From: an uncultured Paracoccaceae bacterium
GTDB lineage: Bacteria > Pseudomonadota > Alphaproteobacteria > Rhodobacterales > Rhodobacteraceae
DNA: 24,287 bases
Assembly (NCBI GenBank): GCA_937907485.1
Contig: CALESR010000293.1
Location: 1 to 24,287 of the forward strand
Direction: 5' to 3'
Under the pieces are notes generated by a model. It did no database searches. It had not been told where the DNA came from and worked only from the letters and a program-made list of their open reading frames with translations. Each line of letters begins with the position of its first letter. Within the stretch, counting starts at the first letter, position 1. The position numbers were made by a program, and so were the translations under genes. This document shows, piece after piece, positions 1 to 7,958 of the stretch.

Positions 1-1
1 T

Positions 2-652
2 TCCTTTACCCGCGACGGTCCTCTTGACATGCGGATGAGCCAATCCGGCCCCAGCGCCGCCGATCTGGTGAACACCGCCGGCGAGGGGCAACTGGCGGAT
101 ATCCTGTATCATTACGGCGAAGAACGCGCCTCACGCCGCATCGCGCGGGCGATTGTGGCGGAACGCAGCGTCGCGCCAATCGAAGGCACGCTCAGGCTGG
201 CCGAGATCATTGCGCGCTGCCTGCCGCGCCCGAAACCGGGGCAAAGCCACCCGGCGACCCGCAGTTTTCAGGCGCTGCGCATCGCGGTGAACACCGAGTT
301 CCATCAGCTTGCCGACGGGCTGGAAGCCGCCGAGCGCGCGCTGAAACCGGGCGGGCTGCTGGCCGTGGTCAGCTTTCATTCGCTCGAGGACCGCATCGTC
401 AAACGCTTCTTGCAGCAGCGTGCCGCGCGGCCGGGCGGGCAGGGCAGCCGCCACGCGCCGCCGACCGCCCCTGAACCCGCCCGGTTCGAAGCATTGTCCA
501 AGGCGATCGGCGCTGACGAGGCCGAATGCGCCGCGAACCCGCGTGCACGCTCGGCAACGCTGCGCATCGCGCGGCGCACGGCCGAACCCGCCGGCCCGGT
601 CGACCGCGCCACGCTGGGCCTGCCATTGCTGGTGCTGAGGGAGGACCGCTGA
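2..652 (+). CDS. rsmH: 16S rRNA (cytosine(1402)-N(4))-methyltransferase RsmH (MraW), 5' partial
   Basis: RsmH methylates N4 of C1402 in 16S rRNA, using SAM, in the ribosomal P-site region. Only the C-terminal two thirds is present: the frame is open from the first bases of the window, so the start and the N-terminal SAM-binding part lie upstream. Family segments visible are the GEGQLADILYHYGEERASR stretch, the RSFQALRIAVNTE stretch, and the VVSFHSLEDRIVKRF block near the C-terminus. As usual it heads the dcw operon; mraZ would be expected just upstream, outside the window. Its TGA stop shares bases with the ftsL ATG, which implies translational coupling. The internal ATG at 29 is not the true start. 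The identification is secure. Confidence 0.96.
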   Translation, partial: SFTRDGPLDMRMSQSGPSAADLVNTAGEGQLADILYHYGEERASRRIARAIVAERSVAPIEGTLRLAEIIARCLPRPKPGQSHPATRSFQALRIAVNTEFHQLADGLEAAERALKPGGLLAVVSFHSLEDRIVKRFLQQRAARPGGQGSRHAPPTAPEPARFEALSKAIGADEAECAANPRARSATLRIARRTAEPAGPVDRATLGLPLLVLREDR

Positions 653-963
653 TGCGCGCCGTTCTGTATGTGCTGACGGCCTTCGGGGTGATGGGGCTGG
701 CGATCTGGGCCTATGACCAGAACCAGCAGACGCAAGAGGCAATGCGCGACCTGCGCCGGTTGCGCGCCGAAATCCGCAGCGTGACAGAGTCCCTGTCGGT
801 GCAGCGCGCCGAATGGGCCTATCTGAACCGTCCGCAACGGCTGCGCGAATTGGCCGAGATGAACTTTGCCCGGCTGGGGCTGATGCCGATGGAAGGCGCG
901 CGCTTTGGCCAGATCGACGAAATCCCCTATCCCGCGCTGATCGCCGCCGAGGTCTCGCCATGA
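652..963 (+). CDS. ftsL: cell division protein FtsL
   Basis: A 103-residue bitopic membrane protein of the divisome; FtsL forms the FtsQLB complex that activates septal peptidoglycan synthesis by FtsW/FtsI. One hydrophobic segment lies at about residues 3-20, followed by a polar heptad-like coiled-coil region (about 23-60) and a short periplasmic tail with the LNRPQRLRELA stretch typical of alphaproteobacterial FtsL. FtsL is poorly conserved, so the call rests on size, topology and its fixed place between rsmH and ftsI. The ATG at 652 overlaps the rsmH stop, and its own stop overlaps the ftsI ATG (ATGA), so three genes are coupled in a row. An upstream in-frame ATG at 526 lies inside rsmH and is not credible. 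Confidence 0.9.
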   Translation: MRAVLYVLTAFGVMGLAIWAYDQNQQTQEAMRDLRRLRAEIRSVTESLSVQRAEWAYLNRPQRLRELAEMNFARLGLMPMEGARFGQIDEIPYPALIAAEVSP

Positions 964-2738
964 TCCGCATTCCACTGCGCCCGCTGGCGCGCATCCTCGA
1001 CGCCCGCGCGCAGGGCATGAACCCCGACCGCATCGAGCGCGAGAACCTGCGCCTGCGCCGCGAGCAGATGCGCGATCAAGGCCGCCGCAAGGCCGAATGG
1101 CGCATCCTGTTTCTGGCGGCGCTGTTCTTTGCCGGTTACGCGGTGATCGGTGCCAAGATGGGGATGCTGGCCGCAAGTCCGGTGATCGAGCCCGAACCCT
1201 ATGCCGGTGAAGGCATTTCCGGTGACCGCGCCGATGTGCTCGACCGCAACGGCCGGATTCTGGCGACCAATCTGGTGACGCATTCGCTTTATGCCGAGTT
1301 GCGCTACATGATCGACGGCCCCCGCGCCGCGCATGAACTGGCGCGCATCTTTCCGGACCTTGATGAGGCGCGGTTGGCCCAGCGGCTGACTGACCCCAAT
1401 CGCCGTTTCGACTGGATTCGTGCCCGGCTGTCGCCGGAACAGGCACAGGCCGCGCATGACATTGGTGAACCCGGCCTGCTGCTGGGGCCGCGCGACATGC
1501 GGCTTTACCCCAATGGCACGCTGGCCGCGCATGTGCTGGGCGGCACGACCTATGGCGCGCAGGGGGTGACGGCGGCGGAAATCAACGGCGTCGCCGGGAT
1601 CGAACTGGCGCAGAATACCCGGCTGTCCGACCCGGATCTGGCCGCTGTGCCGATGGCGCTTTCCCTCGATCTGGGCGTGCAGGCGATCGTCGAAGAGGTT
1701 CTGGCCAGCGGCATGACGATGCTTCATGCGAACGGCGGTTCGGTCATCGTGATGGATGCCCAGACCGGCGAGGTGGTGGCATTGGCCTCGGCGCCGACCT
1801 TTGATCCCAACGACCGCCCGGCGCCGCCCGTCACGCTGGATGAACAGGCGGAATCGCCGCTTTTCAACCGCGCCACGCAGGGGCTTTACGAACTCGGCTC
1901 GGTGATGAAGGCCTTTGCGGTGGCGCAGGCGCTCGATCTGGGGCTGGTTGCGCCCTCAACCATGATCGACATTCGCGGGCCGCTGCGCTATGGCCGCTTT
2001 GAAATCACCGATTTTCACAATCTGGGCGCGTCGCTGTCGGTGGCCGATGTCTTCATCGAATCCTCGAACATCGGCACCGCCCGCATCGCCCAGATGATCG
2101 GCGTCGAGCGCCAGCGCGAGTTTCTCGGCCGGTTGGGCCTTCTGGAAGCGATGCCCTTCGATCTGCCCGAGGGCCGCAGTGCCCGGCCGCAATTCGATCC
2201 ACGCTGGTCCGAGCTCTCGATGGTCACCATTTCCTATGGCCACGGCCTGTCGATGACGCCGCTGCATCTGGCCTCGGCCTATGCAACGCTGGTCAACGGC
2301 GGGTTGCGCGTGCATCCCACGCTGTCGCGCCGCAGCGAGGCGACGGTGGGCGAGCGGGTCATTTCCGAAGAAACCTCGCAGATCATGCGCTCGCTGATGC
2401 GCGGCGTGGTCACGCAAGGCACGGCCTCGTTGGGCGAGGTGGCCGGCTATCTGCCCGGCGGCAAGACTGGCACGGCGAACAAGCCCAACCCACATGGCGG
2501 CTATTTCGAGGACCGCACCATCGCCACCTTTGCCGGCGCCTTTCCGATGAACGATCCGCGATATGTCTTTGTCGTCACCATGGACGAGCCCGAGGAAACT
2601 TCGACCAGCGAGGCGCGGCGCACGGCGGGCTGGACAGTGGTGCCGGTCGCCACCGAGATCGTCCGGCGGATCGCGCCGGTGCTGGGATTGCGGCCGCAGG
2701 ACACCGCAGCGGTTGATGCGGCGCTGAGCCTGCGCTAG
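960..2738 (+). CDS. ftsI: peptidoglycan D,D-transpeptidase FtsI (PBP3, class B)
   Basis: The septal class B penicillin-binding protein, which cross-links new peptidoglycan at the division site in complex with FtsW. The protein has 592 residues: a basic cytoplasmic N-terminus, one transmembrane helix at about 47-66, a pedestal domain, then the transpeptidase domain. All three active-site motifs are visible: SVMK with the acylated serine S314 and K317, SSN at 368-370, and KTGT at 502-505. Length and motif order fit the family. The start is the ATG at 960, which overlaps the ftsL stop by four bases; a longer frame from 813 would run through ftsL and is rejected. murE follows 27 bp after the stop. 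Confidence 0.96.
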   Translation: MIRIPLRPLARILDARAQGMNPDRIERENLRLRREQMRDQGRRKAEWRILFLAALFFAGYAVIGAKMGMLAASPVIEPEPYAGEGISGDRADVLDRNGRILATNLVTHSLYAELRYMIDGPRAAHELARIFPDLDEARLAQRLTDPNRRFDWIRARLSPEQAQAAHDIGEPGLLLGPRDMRLYPNGTLAAHVLGGTTYGAQGVTAAEINGVAGIELAQNTRLSDPDLAAVPMALSLDLGVQAIVEEVLASGMTMLHANGGSVIVMDAQTGEVVALASAPTFDPNDRPAPPVTLDEQAESPLFNRATQGLYELGSVMKAFAVAQALDLGLVAPSTMIDIRGPLRYGRFEITDFHNLGASLSVADVFIESSNIGTARIAQMIGVERQREFLGRLGLLEAMPFDLPEGRSARPQFDPRWSELSMVTISYGHGLSMTPLHLASAYATLVNGGLRVHPTLSRRSEATVGERVISEETSQIMRSLMRGVVTQGTASLGEVAGYLPGGKTGTANKPNPHGGYFEDRTIATFAGAFPMNDPRYVFVVTMDEPEETSTSEARRTAGWTVVPVATEIVRRIAPVLGLRPQDTAAVDAALSLR

Positions 2739-2765
2739 GCAGCGGCGGACGATTTGGGGGCGGGG

Positions 2766-4238
2766 ATGAGCGGCAAGAGCCTTGGCGACCTGGGACTGAC
2801 CGCGCGCAGCGGCGACGCCGCAGTGCGGTTGACGGCCATCACCCTCGACAGCCGCGCGGTGCGGCCCGGCACGCTGTTCGCGGCCCTGCCGGGCAGTCGG
2901 GTGCATGGCGCCGACTTCATCGACCCGGCTCTGCGCATGGGGGCGTCTGCGGTGCTGACCGACCGTGCTGGGGCGGCGCTGGCCGTCGAGGCGCTGTCGC
3001 GGCATCCCACCATTGCGTTGGTGGTGGCCGAAGATGCCCGCGCCGCGCTGGCAATGGCCGCCGCGCTGTTTTTCGGCGCGCAGCCCGCGACGATGGTCGC
3101 CGTGACCGGGACCAATGGCAAGACCTCGGTTGCCAGCTTTACCCGGCAGATCTGGGCCGCGCTGGGCGAACGCGCGATCAACGTCGGCACCACCGGGGTC
3201 GAAGGCGCGTGGGAGGCCCCGCTGGCCCATACCACCCCCGACGCCGTGACGCTGCAAAGCCTGCTGGCGCGCGCCGCCGAGGCCGGTGTCACCCATGGCG
3301 CGATGGAGGCCTCGTCGCATGGCCTCGATCAACGGCGGCTCGACGGCGTGCGACTGGCGGCAGCGGGCTTTACCAATCTCACGCAGGACCACCTCGATTA
3401 TCACGCTGATATGGAAGCCTATTTTCAGGCCAAGGCCGGGTTGTTCACCCGCCTTCTGCCGCCCGATGGCGTTGCGGTGGTGAACACCGACGACCCCTAT
3501 GGCGCGCGGTTGGCCGGAATGCTCGAACAGCGGGTGATCCGCGTCGGCAGCGCGGCCGATTGCGACCTGCGCATCCTGTCGCAGCGCTATGGCGCGCATG
3601 GGCAGACCCTGCGCTTTGCGCTCAAGGGGCGTCCGATGCAGGTGGACATGGGGCTGGTCGGCGGCTTTCAGGCGGCGAATGCGCTGGTGTCGTTGGGGCT
3701 GGTGCTGGCCACCGGCGCCGGGGCCGAGGCGGCGGTTACTGCGATGGCCGGACTGCAGGGCGTGCGGGGCCGCATGCAACTGGCCGCGACTCGCACCAAC
3801 GGCGCGCCGGTCTTTGTCGATTACGCTCATACGCCCGATGCGGTGCAAACCGCCCTGCGTGCACTCAGACCGCATGTGATGGGGCGGCTGATCGTGGTTC
3901 TGGGCGCCGGTGGCGACCGCGACAAGACCAAGCGGCCCTTGATGGGCAAGGCGGCTGCAGAAAACGCCGATGTAGTATTTGTGACAGACGATAACCCCAG
4001 AAGTGAAGTTCCCTCGGTCATTCGTGCAGAAATATTGAAAGCCTGCCCCGAGGCGATCGAGGTCGGCGATCGCGCCGAGGCGATCTTGCGGGCGGTGGAT
4101 GCGCTGGAACCCGGTGACGCGCTGTTGATCGCCGGCAAGGGTCACGAGACTGGTCAGACCATTGCCGGCGTGGTCTATCCTTTCGACGATCTCGAACAGG
4201 CCAGCGTCGCGGTGGCGGCGCTCGATGGAAAGCTGTGA
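2766..4238 (+). CDS. murE: UDP-N-acetylmuramoyl-L-alanyl-D-glutamate--2,6-diaminopimelate ligase MurE
   Basis: The cytoplasmic Mur ligase that adds the third stem-peptide residue to UDP-MurNAc-L-Ala-D-Glu using ATP. The 490-residue product shows the ATP-binding loop GTNGKTS (115-121), the HTTPDA stretch, and DNPR (409-412). DNPR is the known marker of meso-diaminopimelate specificity rather than lysine. The start is the ATG at 2766, with a G-rich stretch just before it; a TTG four codons earlier is possible but less likely. murF begins one base after the stop. Codons from about 3954 to 4043, covering the DNPR region, are strikingly AT-rich (GTA, AGA, ATA, TTT) compared with the rest of the gene; see findings. 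Confidence 0.96.
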   Translation: MSGKSLGDLGLTARSGDAAVRLTAITLDSRAVRPGTLFAALPGSRVHGADFIDPALRMGASAVLTDRAGAALAVEALSRHPTIALVVAEDARAALAMAAALFFGAQPATMVAVTGTNGKTSVASFTRQIWAALGERAINVGTTGVEGAWEAPLAHTTPDAVTLQSLLARAAEAGVTHGAMEASSHGLDQRRLDGVRLAAAGFTNLTQDHLDYHADMEAYFQAKAGLFTRLLPPDGVAVVNTDDPYGARLAGMLEQRVIRVGSAADCDLRILSQRYGAHGQTLRFALKGRPMQVDMGLVGGFQAANALVSLGLVLATGAGAEAAVTAMAGLQGVRGRMQLAATRTNGAPVFVDYAHTPDAVQTALRALRPHVMGRLIVVLGAGGDRDKTKRPLMGKAAAENADVVFVTDDNPRSEVPSVIRAEILKACPEAIEVGDRAEAILRAVDALEPGDALLIAGKGHETGQTIAGVVYPFDDLEQASVAVAALDGKL

Positions 4239-4239
4239 C

Positions 4240-5640
4240 ATGAGTCTCTGGAGCCATACCGAGGCCGAAGCCGCCACAGGTGGGCGGGCGACGGCGCCGT
4301 TTTCCGCCTCGGGCCTGTCGATCGACACCCGCAGCCTGCAACCGGGCGACCTGTTCGTGGCACTGTCCGCCGCCCGTGATGGCCATGATTTTGTTGCACA
4401 AGCCTTTGAAAAAGGCGCCGCCGCCGCCCTGGTCAGTCGCGTTCCCGAGGGTGTGACCGGCCCCTGCCTGCTGGTGCCCGACGTGCTGGCGGCGCTGACC
4501 GCGCTGGGCGTGGCCGGGCGCTCGCGCAGTTCGGCCAAGGTGATCGGCGTGACCGGTTCGGCGGGCAAGACCTCGACCAAGGAGATGCTGCGGCTGATGC
4601 TGGGTGATTTCGCCGCCACCCACGCCGCCGAAGCCAGCTTCAACAACCATTGGGGCGTGCCGATCACTCTGGCGCGCCTGCCGCGGGATGCCGGGTTTGC
4701 CGTGGTCGAAATCGGCATGAACCACCCCGGCGAAATTGCCCCGCTCGCCCGCTTGACCCGCCCGCATATCGCACTGATCACGACAGTGGCCCCGGCGCAT
4801 CTGGCGGCCTTTGGCAGCCTCGACGATATAGCGCGCGAAAAGTCAGACATATATTCTGGTCTGGAACCCGATGGAATCGCGATCTTTCCCTCGGATCTGC
4901 CGGTTTCGCCCATCCTCGCCGCCGCCGCACCGGAACACCACCTCAGCTTTGGAAAAGCCGGTGATATACGTCTGACATCCATACGTCAGACATTATCGGC
5001 TCTCATCAGTACCGCCGAGATCGACGGCGTTGCCTATCACATCCGCCTCGCCGATTCGGGCGCGCATTTCGCGATGAACGCCATCGGCTGCCTGGCCGTG
5101 GCCAAGGCGCTGGGCCTCGATCTGGCATTGGCCGCTCAGGCGCTGGGCCGCTGGCGCCCCCCGGCCGGGCGCGGCCGCCGCGAGGTGCTGGTGCTCGATG
5201 CCGCCAGCGACCACCGCTTTACGCTGATTGACGACGCCTTCAACGCCAACCCGGCCTCGCTGGCCGCCGCGCTCGACGTGCTCGCCGCCACACCGCCCGG
5301 CCCCGGCGGTCGGCGGATTGCCGTCCTCGGTGACATGCTGGAACTGGGCAATGGCGAGACCGCGCTGCACCGGGCAATCGCGGACCACCCGGCGCTGGCG
5401 CTCACCGACCTGGTGCACTGCGTCGGCCCGCGGATGGAGAACCTCTGGCACGCACTGCCGCAGGAAAAACGCGGCAAATGCGTCGCGCGGGCCGAGGACC
5501 TCGGCGCCAAGGTGCATCTGCTGGTGCGCCCCGGTGACGTCGTTCTGGTGAAGGGCTCGAAAGGCAGTTATGTCTCGCGGGTGGTTGACGCCCTGCGCCA
5601 CCTCGGGCTGCCGCCCGGCGACGATCTGACGGGAGAGTGA
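4240..5640 (+). CDS. murF: UDP-N-acetylmuramoyl-tripeptide--D-alanyl-D-alanine ligase MurF
   Basis: The last cytoplasmic Mur ligase; it adds D-Ala-D-Ala to UDP-MurNAc-tripeptide with ATP. The protein has 466 residues. The ATP loop GSAGKTS is at 106-112, the EIGMNHPGEI segment typical of MurF lies in the central domain, and NANPAS plus the VLGDMLELG stretch lie in the C-terminal half. The ATG at 4240 is one base after the murE stop; the longer frame from 4162 lies inside murE. The end of the gene carries the ribosome binding site of mraY (GGGAGAG over the stop). Two low-GC, rare-codon patches occur at about 4825-4885 and 4950-5010, the second with an inverted repeat (GTCTGAC, 8 bp, GTCAGAC). 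Confidence 0.96.
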   Translation: MSLWSHTEAEAATGGRATAPFSASGLSIDTRSLQPGDLFVALSAARDGHDFVAQAFEKGAAAALVSRVPEGVTGPCLLVPDVLAALTALGVAGRSRSSAKVIGVTGSAGKTSTKEMLRLMLGDFAATHAAEASFNNHWGVPITLARLPRDAGFAVVEIGMNHPGEIAPLARLTRPHIALITTVAPAHLAAFGSLDDIAREKSDIYSGLEPDGIAIFPSDLPVSPILAAAAPEHHLSFGKAGDIRLTSIRQTLSALISTAEIDGVAYHIRLADSGAHFAMNAIGCLAVAKALGLDLALAAQALGRWRPPAGRGRREVLVLDAASDHRFTLIDDAFNANPASLAAALDVLAATPPGPGGRRIAVLGDMLELGNGETALHRAIADHPALALTDLVHCVGPRMENLWHALPQEKRGKCVARAEDLGAKVHLLVRPGDVVLVKGSKGSYVSRVVDALRHLGLPPGDDLTGE

Positions 5641-5643
5641 GCG

Positions 5644-6729
5644 ATGTTGTACTGGCTGGCCGAGTTTTCCGAATCCTTCACGGCCTTCAATCTGTTCCGC
5701 TATATCACCGTTCGGGCGGGCGCGGCCTTTTTCACCGCACTGGTCTTTGGCTTCATCTTCGGCCGCCCGCTGATCGAATTCCTGCGCCGTCGTCAGGGCA
5801 AGGGCCAGCCGATCCGCGAGGACGGGCCGCAGTCGCATCTGCTGACCAAGAAGGGCACGCCGACGATGGGCGGGCTGCTGATCCTGTCTGCGCTGACGGT
5901 GTCGACGCTGCTCTGGGCGCGGCTGGACAACCCCTATGTCTGGCTGGTGCTGGGCGTCACGCTGGCCTTCGGGCTGATCGGCTTTGCCGATGATTATGCC
6001 AAGGTCAAGAAATTCAACCACAAGGGCGTGTCGGGCAAGGTGCGTCTGGGGCTGGGGTTCCTCGTCGCGCTGATCGCCGCCGTGGTGGCGATGCGCCTGC
6101 ATCCCGAGGCCCTGTCGGGCCGTCTGGCGTTTCCGGTGTTCAAGGAAGTGCTGCTGAACCTCGGCTGGCTCTTTGTGCCCTTTGCGATGATCGTCATCGT
6201 CGGCGCGGCGAATGCGGTGAACCTGACCGACGGGTTGGACGGGCTGGCGATCATGCCGGTGATGATCGCGGCGGGCACGCTGGGGGTGATCGCCTATGCC
6301 GTGGGCCGGGTCGATTTCACCGCCTATCTGGATGTGCACTATGTGCCGGGCACCGGAGAACTGCTGATCTTTTCGGCCGCCTTGGCGGGCGGGGGCCTGG
6401 GATTCCTGTGGTATAACGCGCCTCCCGCGGCGGTGTTCATGGGCGACACCGGCAGTCTGGCGCTGGGCGGCGCGCTGGGGGCGATCGCCGTGGCGATCAA
6501 GCACGAACTGGTGCTGGGGATCGTCGGCGGGCTCTTTGTCGTCGAGGCGATGAGCGTCATCATTCAGGTGCTCTATTTCAAGCGTACCGGCAAACGGGTG
6601 TTTCTGATGGCGCCGATCCACCATCATTTCGAAAAGCGCGGCTGGGCCGAGCCGCAGATCGTCATCCGCTTCTGGATCATCAGTCTCGTGCTGGCGCTGA
6701 TCGGCCTGGCGACGCTGAAAATCCGGTGA
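5644..6729 (+). CDS. mraY: phospho-N-acetylmuramoyl-pentapeptide-transferase MraY
   Basis: An integral membrane enzyme that transfers phospho-MurNAc-pentapeptide to undecaprenyl phosphate, making lipid I. At 361 residues it has the standard family length and about ten hydrophobic helices. Signature stretches are present: KKGTPTMGG after the first cytoplasmic loop, the aspartate pair in FADDYAK, NLTDGLDGLA, the FMGDTGSLALGG motif, and the C-terminal APIHHHFEKRGW loop. The ATG at 5644 is three bases after the murF stop and preceded by a purine-rich site. It is the last gene of the cluster here. In most relatives murD and ftsW would follow; instead a spacer and a convergent gene come next. Confidence 0.97.
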   Translation: MLYWLAEFSESFTAFNLFRYITVRAGAAFFTALVFGFIFGRPLIEFLRRRQGKGQPIREDGPQSHLLTKKGTPTMGGLLILSALTVSTLLWARLDNPYVWLVLGVTLAFGLIGFADDYAKVKKFNHKGVSGKVRLGLGFLVALIAAVVAMRLHPEALSGRLAFPVFKEVLLNLGWLFVPFAMIVIVGAANAVNLTDGLDGLAIMPVMIAAGTLGVIAYAVGRVDFTAYLDVHYVPGTGELLIFSAALAGGGLGFLWYNAPPAAVFMGDTGSLALGGALGAIAVAIKHELVLGIVGGLFVVEAMSVIIQVLYFKRTGKRVFLMAPIHHHFEKRGWAEPQIVIRFWIISLVLALIGLATLKIR

Positions 6730-6972
6730 GGTAACCGGCCGTGTCCCATGCGTGGGACACCGGCGGGTTTCATGATTTTCAACAGGTTAGACATTCCGTT
6801 AGGGAAATCTTCACGATTGTCCCATGGAGTCTTCGGTGAAACAGAGGGCCTGCGCCCGTCCGTCGGTTGGGCGCTGCAACAGATGAACGGGGCGCTTTAT
6901 GGTGCCAACCCGAACGACCTTGTTCTTGCAGGTTGGCGTTGTAAATGCGCGTTTCGCTGAGACTACCCGAGG
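6730..6972. other. spacer between mraY and the convergent GNAT gene
   Basis: This 243-bp stretch is visibly less GC-rich than its surroundings. Beyond the hairpin at 6741-6760 it holds a second structure: GCCAACC (6904-6910) pairs with GGTTGGC (6931-6937), with an inner GAAC/GTTC stem in the loop. A 70-codon open frame (6748-6960) starts inside the hairpin, lacks a ribosome binding site and resembles nothing I know, so it is not called as a gene. This is where murD would be expected. Confidence 0.5.
6741..6760 (+). terminator. hairpin after mraY, possible terminator
   Basis: A perfect 8-bp inverted repeat (GTGTCCCA, loop TGCG, TGGGACAC) starts 11 bases after the mraY stop. It ends the dcw run at the point where the downstream gene switches strand. 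There is no real T-tract after it (CGGCGGGTTT follows), so intrinsic termination is plausible but not certain. Confidence 0.45.
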
Positions 6973-7449
6973 TCAGTACTGCCGCTCCAACAGCACCACC
7001 GCGATCGCCGGCAACCCTTCGCGGTTGGCGAACACGCCGCGCCCAACCTCGGCAAAGCCCCAGCGCTGGTAAAAGGGCACGGCGTTGAGCGTGGCCTCGA
7101 TGCGCACCTTGGCAACCCCGCCCGCCGTCGCGTCGTCCAGCGCGCGCCGCATCAGGCCGTCGCCGATCCCCTGACCGACCCACGCCGCATCGACAAAGAG
7201 CCGCTTGACCTCGCCCGGCTCGCCATGGGCGAACCCCGAGGGCCGGCCGGCGGATTCGGCGATCCAGAGCCGCCCGGCGGCGCAATCGGGGCGATAGTCC
7301 TCGGGCGCGCGGCCCGCCATCCAGGTGGCCACCACATGCGGAGGATAAGGATCCGGGGCGAGGCGGGCGACCGAGGCAGCGGTCAGCGCAAAGACCGCCT
7401 CGGCATCGGCGCCGGTCGATCGCCGATAGCTCACCGCCTGATGTGACAT
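6973..7449 (-). CDS. GNAT family N-acetyltransferase
   Basis: A 158-residue protein of the GCN5-related acetyltransferase fold, which moves an acetyl group from acetyl-CoA to an amine; the substrate cannot be told. The acetyl-CoA binding motif A is recognisable as VKRLFVDAAWVGQGIGDGL (81-99), with the QGIGDG turn at 93-98 in place of the consensus Q/RxxGxG/A. FYQRWGF at 126-132 matches the usual C-terminal motif of this superfamily. The ATG at 7449 has AAGGGG eight bases upstream. It is convergent with mraY and downstream of the small four-cysteine protein gene, with a strong hairpin between them, so it is probably transcribed separately. Confidence 0.88.
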   Translation of the reverse strand: MSHQAVSYRRSTGADAEAVFALTAASVARLAPDPYPPHVVATWMAGRAPEDYRPDCAAGRLWIAESAGRPSGFAHGEPGEVKRLFVDAAWVGQGIGDGLMRRALDDATAGGVAKVRIEATLNAVPFYQRWGFAEVGRGVFANREGLPAIAVVLLERQY

Positions 7450-7518
7450 CGTTTCAACCCCTTGATGCGCAAGGCGCCAAGAATGCCCGGCCGCGCGCCG
7501 CTGTCAACGGGCAGAAAT

Positions 7519-7564
7519 CGCAAGAGGGGGGCGTCCGGACCCCGCCAGACGCCACCCTCTTGCG
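7519..7564 (-). terminator. strong hairpin terminator after the four-cysteine protein gene
   Basis: A 17-bp stem with one mismatch: CGCAAGAGGGGGGCGTC at 7519-7535 pairs with GACGCCACCCTCTTGCG at 7548-7564, with a 12-base loop. Read on the minus strand it is followed by ATTTCT, a weak T-tract. It lies 84 bp past the stop of the gene at 7648-7905 and upstream of the GNAT gene, so it most likely separates the two transcripts. Confidence 0.6.
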
Positions 7565-7647
7565 CGGGGGGCGGGCGCATTCCGCACCCCGGTCGCCCGG
7601 TCGCGGGCCGGCCACGCCGATTCTTTCGCCCGGACCGGTCGGGACCC

Positions 7648-7905
7648 TTACGCCCCGCGCAGCCGGTCCAGCAGGTCGTGGTTGCGGCAATAGGCCGGGG
7701 TCTCGGCGGCGCCGCCGGCGTGGTCGCGCAGCCAGTCGCGGCAGGCGCCGGTCTCTTCACAGCCGGTGCAGGCCATCACCGCGTTGCGCAACTCGGGTGC
7801 CGAGATCGCCCCGCGCACCAAGGCATCGCCCAGATCGGCGCCCAGCGTGTCGGCCATCGTGTGCATCAGATCGGCATGCGCGTCGATGCGTGTCATCCAT
7901 CCCAT
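7648..7905 (-). CDS. DUF6455-like small four-cysteine protein
   Basis: An 85-residue cytoplasmic protein with no signal peptide or membrane segment. It matches the pattern I associate with the DUF6455 family, found widely in Rhodobacteraceae and of unknown function: an N-terminal helix (MGWMTRIDAHADLM), then CTGC (C46, C49), C55, and a C-terminal AYCRNHDLLDRL with C73. Four spaced cysteines could bind zinc or an Fe-S cluster; this is inference. The ATG at 7905 has AAGGAGAG (7912-7919 on the plus strand as CTCTCCTT) at good spacing. An FNR-like box sits about 60 bp upstream of the start, pointing to control by oxygen. The family name is from memory. Confidence 0.75.
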   Translation of the reverse strand: MGWMTRIDAHADLMHTMADTLGADLGDALVRGAISAPELRNAVMACTGCEETGACRDWLRDHAGGAAETPAYCRNHDLLDRLRGA

Positions 7906-7958
7906 CGGACACTCTCCTTCAAGGTGCCATGAGAGTGATCCAATCCGCCGCCGCCGCC

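Noticed and set aside
15..40. ATG at 29 as the start of a short complete rsmH
   Set aside because: The frame stays open and homologous to RsmH up to the window edge, so the gene is cut by the window rather than short.
1956..4982. Very long minus-strand open frame (1008 codons) antisense to ftsI-murE-murF
   Set aside because: It is the complement of three well-identified genes; the product is His/Arg/Gln-rich and has no domain pattern.
6748..6960. A 70-codon plus-strand open frame after mraY
   Set aside because: It starts inside a hairpin, has no ribosome binding site and its product resembles no family; treated as spacer.
7464..7477. TTGATGCGCAAGGC upstream of the GNAT gene as a second FNR box
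   Set aside because: Only the first half-site matches; the second half keeps one of five bases.
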